NCBI GenBank assembly: GCA_037441725.1
Contig: JBBIRT010000187.1
Coordinates: 1-5,139 of the forward strand
From: JBBIRT01 sp037441725
Lineage (GTDB): Bacteria > Desulfobacterota > BSN033 > UBA1163
DNA length: 5,139 nt
Reading direction: 5' to 3'
Part shown: positions 1-4,573 of the stretch, piece after piece
Layout of the letters: each line of letters begins with the position of its first letter
Numbering within the stretch: the stretch's first letter is position 1
The notes under the pieces: model-generated
What the model was told of the DNA's origin: nothing
The model's database searches: none
What the model saw: the letters and a program-made list of their open reading frames with translations, nothing else
Translations under genes and position numbers: made by a program

Positions 1-65
1 AAAGTTTTGGAATTACACCTCTCCATTCAATCTTGGAAGTTTTTCAGAGCTCTCAAATTTAATCA

Positions 66-94
66 TTGACATGTCCCTCTCTTTTCCGTATAAT
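66..94 (+). promoter_or_regulatory. sigma70-type promoter of the thiamin operon
   Basis: A full-consensus -35 box TTGACA (66-71) and a full-consensus -10 box TATAAT (89-94) are separated by exactly 17 bases. Transcription would start near 101, a few bases before the TPP aptamer, so nearly the whole leader is riboswitch. A perfect promoter fits a gene set whose control lies after initiation, in the riboswitch, rather than at a weak promoter. No operator-like repeat is seen around it. Confidence 0.88.
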
Positions 95-102
95 CAAATC
101 AA

Positions 103-205
103 AAGCTAGGGGAGCTCATTTGGGCTGAGAGTCCTTATTCCTACAAAATGTAGGGTTAGGGAGACCCTCCGAACCTGTTTGGGTAATTCCAGCGAAGGGA
201 AGCGG
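103..205 (+). promoter_or_regulatory. TPP (THI-box) riboswitch aptamer
   Basis: The conserved parts of the thiamin pyrophosphate aptamer appear in order. These are GGGG (109-112), a P2 stem AGCTC/GGGCT (113-117 with 122-126), the pyrimidine-sensing CTGAGA (125-130), a P3 arm with an extra small hairpin CCTAC/GTAGG (140-144 with 150-154), ACCCTCCGAACCTG (164-177), and the pyrophosphate-sensing half GGGTAATTCCAGCG (181-194) ending in AAGGGA. P1 is short (GCT 105-107 with AGC 201-203). It sits between a strong promoter and a terminator, directly ahead of thiamin genes, so bound TPP should switch the operon off. Confidence 0.95.
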
Positions 206-247
206 AAAAAAAAGAATGGAAAGCCGTAATACCTCCATTGGAATTAC
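183..247 (+). promoter_or_regulatory. predicted antiterminator of the TPP riboswitch
   Basis: GTAATTCCAG at 183-192 lies inside the conserved pyrophosphate-sensing half of the aptamer. It can pair with TTGGAATTAC at 238-247 (ten pairs, one a G-U). The second segment contains most of the 3' arm of the terminator hairpin, so the aptamer's 3' half and the terminator compete with this helix. Without TPP the antiterminator can form and transcription continues. With TPP the aptamer holds 183-192 and the terminator folds. The pairing is read directly; the mechanism is inferred from other TPP switches. Confidence 0.7.
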
Positions 248-256
248 GGCTTTTTT
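220..256 (+). terminator. Rho-independent terminator of the TPP riboswitch
   Basis: An 11-bp perfect stem, AAAGCCGTAAT (220-230) with ATTACGGCTTT (243-253), is capped by a 12-base loop and runs into six T residues (251-256). It lies after the TPP aptamer and ends about 25 bases before the thi4 start, which is the layout of a transcription-attenuating riboswitch. Confidence 0.93.
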
Positions 257-280
257 ATTCCAGTGAGAAAGGAAAAAAAT

Positions 281-1063
281 ATGGCCTTAGATGAGAGATT
301 GATTACCCAGGCAATCATTGACCGATATTTTGAGAAATTGAGGGAAAACCTTTCAATCGATGTAGCAGTGGTAGGGGGTGGACCCTCGGGATTGGTCTGT
401 GCTTACTACCTTGCCCAAAATGGCCTTAAGGTCACCCTTTTTGAAAGAAAGCTTTCCATTGGAGGGGGAATGTGGGGAGGAGGGATGATGTTTAATGAGA
501 TTGTTGTCCAAAAGGAAGGAAAGAGAATCCTCGATGAATTTGGGATTCGATCAAAACCTTACCATGGAGATTATTATACGTCCGATTCTATTGAAGCGAT
601 TTCAACGCTATGCTCAAAAGCAATAAAGTCAGGGGTAACCATCTTCAACTTAATTAGTGCTGAGGATCTCTTGATCAGGGAAAATCGGGTAATCGGTCTG
701 GTGTTGAACTGGACTGCTGTGGAAATGGCAAACCTACATGTAGATCCTTTAACCATTCAATCCAAATGTGTTGTTGATGCAACAGGACACGCCACAGAAG
801 TCGTTTCCATCTTACAAAGAAAGAATGATGTAAAACTTTTCACAGAAACAGGAAAGATCGCTGGAGAAAGATCACTCTGGGCCGATGCTGCAGAACAAGA
901 CACTCTTTTAAACACAAGACCTGTCTTTCCAGGGCTCTATGTATGCGGAATGGCAGCCAATGCAACTTTTGGTTCTTATCGAATGGGGCCTATATTTGGA
1001 GGGATGCTCCTTTCAGGAGAAAAGGCCGCTTTACTCATCATGGAGGAAATTAAAAAGAAATAG
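281..1063 (+). CDS. thi4: Thi4-type thiazole synthase (sulfide-using form)
   Basis: This 260-residue flavoprotein-like enzyme makes the thiazole half of thiamin as an ADP-thiazole from NAD, glycine and a sulfur donor. A Rossmann nucleotide-binding motif GGGPSG is at 32-37 with the acidic/basic pair ER at 55-56. The family signature GGGMWGGGMM is at 61-70, TGH at 168-170, and a C-terminal block PGLYVCGMAAN...RMGPIFGGMLLSG runs about 217-246. Yeast Thi4 carries its sacrificed cysteine directly before MDP. Here the same place is His153 (LHVDP), as in archaeal and anaerobe enzymes that take sulfur from free sulfide with Fe(II) and can turn over repeatedly. I chose ATG 281 because it follows AGAAAGG at 266-272 by 8 bases; GTG 263 would overlap that site. 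It is the first gene of the TPP-controlled operon, and thiDN follows after 46 bases. Confidence 0.94.
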   Translation: MALDERLITQAIIDRYFEKLRENLSIDVAVVGGGPSGLVCAYYLAQNGLKVTLFERKLSIGGGMWGGGMMFNEIVVQKEGKRILDEFGIRSKPYHGDYYTSDSIEAISTLCSKAIKSGVTIFNLISAEDLLIRENRVIGLVLNWTAVEMANLHVDPLTIQSKCVVDATGHATEVVSILQRKNDVKLFTETGKIAGERSLWADAAEQDTLLNTRPVFPGLYVCGMAANATFGSYRMGPIFGGMLLSGEKAALLIMEEIKKK

Positions 1064-1097
1064 GAATATCTCATCAAGATGGGTTCATCACCTTTTT

Positions 1098-1109
1098 AAG
1101 GGAATGGAT
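1098..1109 (+). promoter_or_regulatory. ribosome-binding site deciding the thiDN start
   Basis: AAGGGA at 1098-1103 lies 6 bases before ATG 1110. Another ATG in the same frame at 1104 directly abuts it and would leave no spacer. This favours the protein beginning MKKILTIAG. Confidence 0.65.
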
Positions 1110-2447
1110 ATGAAAAAAATATTGACCATTGCAGGTTCGGATTCGGGAGGAGGAGCTGGTATTCAGGCAGACCTGAAAGCCATTACCTTGTTAGGGGGTT
1201 TTGGAATGAGTGTCGTTACAGCACTGACTGCGCAAAACACAGTCGGGGTTCAAGGGATTTATGAAATCCCTGCTTCCTTTGTAGAAAAGCAGATCGATTC
1301 GGTTCTTTCTGATATTGGGGCTGATGCTATCAAAACAGGCATGCTTGCCAATCAAGAGATTATCGATATTGTATCAAAAAAGATTAGACAATATCGTATC
1401 AAGAAAGTGGTTGTGGATCCTGTCATGATTTCTAAAAGCGGAGCTCCTCTTCTGAAAGAGGGTGCCCAATCCGCCCTGATTAAAAAATTACTTCCTCTTG
1501 CATGGGTGGTGACTCCAAACCTGATGGAAGCCTCCGCCATAACTGGATTGAAGGTCCATTCTATCGATACAATGAAAGAGGCAGCCCATCACATCCTTCA
1601 ATTAGGGGCAAAACATGTGGTGGTCAAAGGGGGCCATTTAAAGGGAATGGCTGTTGACCTGCTTTTTGATGGAGACCGTTTTGTTGAAATTAAAAGACAA
1701 AGAATCGAAACAAAAAATACCCATGGGACAGGCTGTACCTTTGCTTCAGCCATTGCCACCCAATTGGCCAAGGGAGATTCTGTAGAAGAGGCAGTGAAAA
1801 AGGCAAAGGATTTTATTACGCATGCCATCCAATCAGGTTTCGATCTTGGAAAGGGGGTTGGGCCTACCAATCCCTCTGCCTATTTCTTCATGGAAATAGA
1901 ACGACATCAAATCCTCCAAGAACTCAAGAGTGCTGTGGAGGTATTGAAGGAGGAGAAGGTTGGCCACCTCATTCCTGAGGTCTCCTCCAACCTGGGCTAT
2001 GCCCTTTCCCAGGCTAAAGGGATAGAAGATATAGCTGCCTTTCCGGGAAGAATCATGCGATTAAGAGATTCGATTGCCACCTATCATGATCCTGAATTTG
2101 GAGCCTCTCAACATATTGCCAAAATCATTTTAACCACCATGAAGTTTAACCCTGAATATCGCTCAGCCATGAACATTAGATATTCAAAAGAAAATGTGGC
2201 CTTATTCAAGAAACAAGGGCTGAATGCCAGTTATTTTGATCGAAGTCTTGAACCCAAAAAGGTAAAAGAGAAGGAAGGATCTTCTCTCGAATGGGGGGTT
2301 GGAGAGGTTTTAAAGAGAATGAAGACCATTCCTGATTTCATCTATGATAAAGGTGATGTGGGGAAAGAACCTATGATCCGATTATTAGGAAAAACCCCTA
2401 TGGAGGTCGTCCATAAATTATTGAAGGGAATTGGAAGAACCCCTTAA
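1110..2447 (+). CDS. thiDN: ThiDN: HMP/HMP-P kinase fused to ThiN-type thiamin-phosphate synthase
   Basis: This is a 445-residue two-domain cytoplasmic enzyme. Residues 1-255 are a complete ThiD ribokinase-fold kinase that phosphorylates hydroxymethylpyrimidine (HMP) twice, to HMP-PP. Visible motifs are AGSDSGGGAGIQAD (8-21), VDPVM (102-106), TPN (135-137), VKGGH (172-176) and the anion-hole/catalytic GTGC with Cys209. After a short linker, residues about 262-441 match the ThiN domain, which joins HMP-PP to thiazole phosphate to give thiamin monophosphate. ThiN is unrelated to the usual bacterial ThiE and is best known from archaea and some anaerobes. Its conserved stretch FPGRIMRLRD...FGASQHIAK (311-338) holds arginines and histidines of the kind implicated in catalysis. 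The fusion supplies two consecutive steps, and with Thi4 upstream and CytX 25 bases downstream it forms a tight thiamin unit. An upstream in-frame extension to 939 overlaps thi4 and is not real coding. Confidence 0.94.
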   Translation: MKKILTIAGSDSGGGAGIQADLKAITLLGGFGMSVVTALTAQNTVGVQGIYEIPASFVEKQIDSVLSDIGADAIKTGMLANQEIIDIVSKKIRQYRIKKVVVDPVMISKSGAPLLKEGAQSALIKKLLPLAWVVTPNLMEASAITGLKVHSIDTMKEAAHHILQLGAKHVVVKGGHLKGMAVDLLFDGDRFVEIKRQRIETKNTHGTGCTFASAIATQLAKGDSVEEAVKKAKDFITHAIQSGFDLGKGVGPTNPSAYFFMEIERHQILQELKSAVEVLKEEKVGHLIPEVSSNLGYALSQAKGIEDIAAFPGRIMRLRDSIATYHDPEFGASQHIAKIILTTMKFNPEYRSAMNIRYSKENVALFKKQGLNASYFDRSLEPKKVKEKEGSSLEWGVGEVLKRMKTIPDFIYDKGDVGKEPMIRLLGKTPMEVVHKLLKGIGRTP

Positions 2448-2460
2448 TGGAAGGACGTTC

Positions 2461-2472
2461 GAGGAGGTTAAG
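2461..2472 (+). promoter_or_regulatory. ribosome-binding site deciding the cytX start
   Basis: A strong GAGGAGG (2461-2467) is followed by 5 bases and then ATG 2473. The reading frame is open back to a TTG at 2431, but that start overlaps the end of thiDN and has no comparable site before it. Confidence 0.75.
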
Positions 2473-3771
2473 ATGCCAGGAATTGAGCCAATCCCCAAAG
2501 GGGAGAGAAATTTAGGAGGATGGGATTTTTTTCTACTCTGGGCAGGAGCGGCTATTTCTTTGGCAGAGATATGGGCTGGTAGCCTCATCATCCCTTTAGG
2601 GTTGGGTCTGGGGCTTTGGGCCATCCTCCTGGGACATCTCATTGGAAATACTCCCTTTGCCTTAGGAGGGATCATCGGAAGCCAATGGGGCATCCCAACC
2701 ATGGTCAGTGTCCGTCCCTCATTTGGGATCCGAGGCTCTTATTTTGCTGCCGCCCTCAATGTAATCCAATTAATTGGCTGGACTGCAGTAATGCTAATTG
2801 TCTGTGGGGGGGCAGCCAATGAGATCTCTAAGTTTTATGGTTTTTCAAACCCCACGCTCTGGATCATCCTTTCAGGGATCATCACCACCTTTTGGGCATG
2901 GTTGGGTCATCGAATCTGGAAGTGGCTACAAAGAATCTCAGTCGCCGGCCTCCTCATTTTATGTATTGTAATGACTTATATCCTATTCCAGGAGTATGGA
3001 TGGGGTATGCTCTCCCAAATCTCACCCCAAAAGGACTTTCCCTTTATGGTGGGGATGGATCTCATCATTGCTATGCCCATCTCATGGCTTCCTCTTGTTT
3101 CAGATTATTCCCGGTTTGCCAACTCTTCGCGATCATGCTTCTGGGGAACCTGGTTGGGATATTTTATTGTCTCTTCCTGGATGTATCTCATTGGATTGGC
3201 AGCCTCCTTAGCCACCCAATCTCCAGATCCATCAGGAATAGTCATGAACATCATGGTTAAATTTGGATGGGCGGTCCCTGCCCTCATCATCGTTCTCTTT
3301 TCAACCTTTACAACCACCTTTTTAGATATCTATTCAACAGCGGTTTCTGGACTGAATATATTACCCAAATTAGGAGAACGTACAGGGATATTCATTGGTG
3401 GAATCTTAGGGATCATCGTGGCCCTTCTCTTTCCAACCATTCTCAATTATGAGCATTTTCTTCTCTTGATTGGTGCCATGTTCTGCCCTCTATTTGGAAT
3501 CGTCCTCGCCGACTACTTCCTGATTAGAAGGGGTTTAATAGACTTAGAAGATCTTTATAAAGAAAAAGGATCTTATTGGTTTAAAGGAGGCGTAAACCCT
3601 TATGCCCTGCTTTCATGGGCCATTGGATTTGCTATCTATCTCGGATTTTCACCAATGCTGATGGAGAAGGTGTTTCAGGTGAAGGCCTCCTTTCCATGGC
3701 CTCTGGGATCTTCTTTGCCAAGCATGATCATCGCGGGGATAATCTACTGGCTTCTAAAGAGAAAGGTCTAA
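2473..3771 (+). CDS. cytX: CytX-type NCS1 transporter, predicted hydroxymethylpyrimidine importer
   Basis: This 432-residue inner-membrane protein belongs to the nucleobase:cation symporter-1 family. About twelve hydrophobic spans can be read, near residues 18-45, 47-70, 89-115, 127-147, 155-173, 191-212, 223-247, 265-292, 303-322, 326-350, 376-394 and 411-428. Family marks include the N-terminal GWDFFLLWAGAAISLAEIWAG (16-36), VRPSFGIRGS (80-89), SDYSRFA (210-216) and ADYFLIRRG (346-354). The CytX branch is defined largely by linkage to thiamin genes and TPP switches, and is taken to import HMP; this locus fits exactly. Imported HMP would feed ThiD encoded just upstream. Cytosine or another pyrimidine remains possible as substrate. 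The stop TAA overlaps the stop of a small gene on the other strand, and no hairpin terminator follows. Confidence 0.9.
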   Translation: MPGIEPIPKGERNLGGWDFFLLWAGAAISLAEIWAGSLIIPLGLGLGLWAILLGHLIGNTPFALGGIIGSQWGIPTMVSVRPSFGIRGSYFAAALNVIQLIGWTAVMLIVCGGAANEISKFYGFSNPTLWIILSGIITTFWAWLGHRIWKWLQRISVAGLLILCIVMTYILFQEYGWGMLSQISPQKDFPFMVGMDLIIAMPISWLPLVSDYSRFANSSRSCFWGTWLGYFIVSSWMYLIGLAASLATQSPDPSGIVMNIMVKFGWAVPALIIVLFSTFTTTFLDIYSTAVSGLNILPKLGERTGIFIGGILGIIVALLFPTILNYEHFLLLIGAMFCPLFGIVLADYFLIRRGLIDLEDLYKEKGSYWFKGGVNPYALLSWAIGFAIYLGFSPMLMEKVFQVKASFPWPLGSSLPSMIIAGIIYWLLKRKV

Positions 3772-3947
3772 TTCTCCCAATCTTTTCTTCTTCCTCGGTT
3801 CTCTCTGATTCTGGCCGTCTGACGGTTCTCAAGGATGACTTGATCTACAATCTCCCCACATAGGATGCATCTCCATCCTGTAAAGTTCTCATTTGGTCCA
3901 TAAAAATTCTCATAGACCATGGTACTTCCACATCGATGACACTTCAT
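3768..3947 (-). CDS. small zinc-ribbon protein, 59 residues, function unknown
   Basis: The gene starts at ATG (3947-3945 on this strand) and ends at TAG (3770-3768). Two CxxC pairs, CHRC at 3-6 and CILC at 27-30, would bind one zinc in a rubredoxin-like ribbon. Between them lie MVYENFYGPN and a GWRC segment. The tail from about 40 is rich in arginine (NRQTARIRENRGRRKDW), suggesting nucleic-acid or ribosome contact, though no function is shown. Proteins of this build, with a short CxxC...GWRCxxCG ribbon and a basic tail, are common as unnamed genes in Desulfobacterota and Nitrospirota. AAGGAG (3959-3954) lies 6 bases before the start, and a near-consensus promoter lies just upstream. The last 4 bases overlap the end of cytX, tail to tail. 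Confidence 0.85.
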   Translation of the reverse strand: MKCHRCGSTMVYENFYGPNENFTGWRCILCGEIVDQVILENRQTARIRENRGRRKDWEN

Positions 3948-3990
3948 CTTTCACTCCTTATTCCAGTTGAAATCGTTTCTAAAAATTTCC

Positions 3991-4019
3991 CTTATAAAAC
4001 CAATTTTCTTTTTTGTCAA
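3991..4019 (-). promoter_or_regulatory. sigma70-type promoter of the zinc-ribbon gene
   Basis: On the minus strand, TTGACA (4019-4014) and TATAAG (3996-3991) are separated by 17 bases, giving eleven of twelve consensus matches. The start of transcription would be near 3984, leaving a leader of about 37 bases to the start codon at 3947. The zinc-ribbon gene can therefore be expressed apart from the riboswitch-controlled gene upstream, though read-through from that gene is also possible because no terminator lies between them. Confidence 0.8.
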
Positions 4020-4049
4020 ATGCTTATGGCCCCGGGATCTTTCCATCGA

Positions 4050-4223
4050 TCAATTTTCACTCCCAATCTTTTCATAATAAAAATTTAAGTCTTTCTTCCT
4101 AACTGAAATAGATATCGATCCATTCTGATTCTCTAAAATCACCCTTTCATCTCCAATCTTTTTTACCCAATGGAGATCATTCGTTATTTTATTCTTTAAT
4201 ACTTCTCCTTCTATAGCCCTCAT
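4050..4223 (-). CDS. 57-residue protein of unknown function behind the GEMM riboswitch
   Basis: The gene starts at ATG (4223-4221) and stops at TGA (4052-4050). I do not recognise it. It starts MRAIEGEVLK and ends YYEKIGSEN. It has no cysteine or proline, no signal peptide or membrane span, and alternates hydrophobic and polar residues (WVKKIGDERVILE, GSISISV), suggesting a small beta-rich soluble fold. A strong AAGGGAGG (4238-4231) lies 7 bases before the start, so it is very likely translated. It is the first gene after the sigma54-like promoter, split c-di-GMP aptamer and terminator, and therefore the direct target of that control. The gap to the zinc-ribbon gene is 102 bases and carries that gene's own promoter. 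It is too short for family assignment from sequence alone. Confidence 0.72.
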   Translation of the reverse strand: MRAIEGEVLKNKITNDLHWVKKIGDERVILENQNGSISISVRKKDLNFYYEKIGSEN

Positions 4224-4230
4224 TTGAAAA

Positions 4231-4238
4231 CCTCCCTT
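4231..4238 (-). promoter_or_regulatory. strong ribosome-binding site of the 57-residue gene
   Basis: AAGGGAGG on the minus strand lies 7 bases before ATG 4223. It supports this very short reading frame as a real gene and fixes its start. Confidence 0.75.
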
Positions 4239-4269
4239 GACAGGATTTGTTTATCAAACATCCTCGAAT

Positions 4270-4299
4270 AAAAAACCCATGATCCAAATAGACCACGGG
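4270..4299 (-). terminator. Rho-independent terminator of the GEMM-I riboswitch
   Basis: On the minus strand a 9-bp stem, CCCGTGGTC (4299-4291) with GATCATGGG (4284-4276) and including two G-U pairs, closes a 6-base loop and is followed by six T residues (4275-4270). It lies between the GEMM aptamer and the ribosome-binding site of the 57-residue gene, where an attenuator belongs. Confidence 0.85.
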
Positions 4300-4355
4300 C
4301 TCAGAAAAAATTCCTCTGATTTCGGCAACCCGGCTATCCCAGAGGGACCCGTGGC
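4293..4355 (-). promoter_or_regulatory. predicted antiterminator helix of the GEMM-I riboswitch
   Basis: CCACGGG at 4354-4348 is the 5' strand of aptamer arm P3. It is perfectly complementary to CCCGTGG at 4299-4293, which is the 5' arm of the terminator; a G-U pair can extend each end. Forming the aptamer frees the terminator arm, while the alternative helix blocks the terminator. Ligand binding should therefore lower expression of the downstream gene. The complementarity is seen directly; the direction of the switch is inferred. Confidence 0.6.
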
Positions 4356-4466
4356 TTTCCCCGCCTGCTCCGTCTTGGGAACAGTGGGCCCCCCACCGAT
4401 CCACAGGATTCTGCGGATTACGGCGGGCAGGCGTCCCACGATCGCTCGTGGTTTGGCTTTATCGGT
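4321..4466 (-). promoter_or_regulatory. GEMM-I (c-di-GMP-I) riboswitch aptamer, split by a 72-nt insert
   Basis: Reading the minus strand from 4466, P1 opens with CGATAA (4464-4459), pairing with TTGCCG (4328-4323) with one mismatch. GCCAAACC (4457-4450) follows, then a P2 hairpin CCACGA-GCGA-TCGTGG (4451-4436) with a GNRA tetraloop, as the family uses to dock onto P3. GGGACGC (4437-4431) comes next, and the conserved sequence should continue straight into AAAGCC. Instead AAAGCC sits at 4358-4353, after 72 extra bases. The rest is canonical: P3 (GTCCC-TCT-GGGAT, 4348-4336), then AGCCGGGTTGCCGAA (4335-4321). Positions matching the ligand contacts of the Vibrio Vc2 aptamer are G4457, A4358 and C4333, so c-di-GMP is the expected ligand. 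Without the insert the aptamer is about 74 nt, normal for the family. A working terminator module follows. Confidence 0.82.
4359..4430 (-). other. 72-nt structured insert within the GEMM-I aptamer
   Basis: This GC-rich segment separates GGGACGC from AAAGCC in the ligand-binding junction. It can fold as a closed three-way junction. The closing helix is CGCCTG/CAGGCG (4433-4428 with 4367-4362, borrowing CGC from the aptamer), followed by CCGT/ACGG (4423-4420 with 4373-4370). One hairpin is ATCCGCAG/CTGTGGAT (4418-4411 with 4406-4399, loop AATC). A second is CGGTGGG/CCCACTG (4398-4392 with 4388-4382). Eight bases, TTCCCAAG, stay unpaired. No clean target-site duplication or transposase is visible. 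It may be a small non-autonomous mobile element, an expansion of the aptamer junction, or a nested RNA domain. Confidence 0.6.
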
Positions 4467-4484
4467 TTCTATAAAATATTATTT

Positions 4485-4501
4485 AGCAATATTAATGCCA
4501 A
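4485..4501 (-). promoter_or_regulatory. sigma54-like promoter of the GEMM riboswitch transcript
   Basis: On the minus strand TTGGCATTAATATTGCT (4501-4485) fits the sigma54 pattern TGGCAY-R-N4-TTGCW at all fixed positions except the purine, with correct spacing between the GG and GC elements. Transcription would begin near 4474, about 8 bases before the aptamer. The same region also contains a weaker sigma70 alternative (TTGGCA, 17 bases, TATTTT at 4478-4473), so the sigma factor is not certain. Confidence 0.6.
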
Positions 4502-4537
4502 AAATATTTTTCTTTAACCTATTAATATCTTGGTTTT

Positions 4538-4561
4538 TTAGGATTAAGAGATTTATCCTAA
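4538..4561. repeat. 24-bp inverted repeat upstream of the sigma54-like promoter
   Basis: TTAGGATTAA (4538-4547), a GAGA spacer and TTTATCCTAA (4552-4561) form an inverted repeat with nine of ten positions matching. It lies about 65-90 bases upstream of the predicted start near 4474, where an activator of sigma54 or another regulator could bind. It lacks a T tail, so it is not a terminator. Confidence 0.45.
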
Positions 4562-4573
4562 GACTAAAAAATG

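Noticed and set aside
7..247. TTGGAATTAC occurring at both 7-16 and 238-247
   Set aside because: The first copy lies outside the predicted transcript, before the promoter, and ten AT-rich bases can recur by chance; only the second copy has a role in the terminator/antiterminator.
263..280. GTG start for thi4 at 263
   Set aside because: It would overlap the ribosome-binding site that fits ATG 281, and the added residues (MRKEKN) do not resemble the usual Thi4 N terminus.
939..1109. N-terminal extension of thiDN back to 939
   Set aside because: It overlaps the end of thi4 in another frame, and ThiD proteins begin at MKKILTIAGSDSGGGAG; ATG 1110 has a well-spaced ribosome-binding site.
3981..4016. 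AAAATT...AATTTT followed by T residues, possible terminator for the thiamin operon on the plus strand
   Set aside because: The stem is six A-T pairs with a 14-base loop, too weak, and it overlaps the minus-strand promoter whose boxes explain the sequence better.
4382..4430. Resemblance of the insert to part of a cobalamin riboswitch (CCACTGT) or to a self-cleaving ribozyme
   Set aside because: Only a few bases match the B12 motif and the rest of that aptamer is absent. No hammerhead core (CUGAUGA and GAAA) is present. At 72 nt it is far too short for a self-splicing group I intron.
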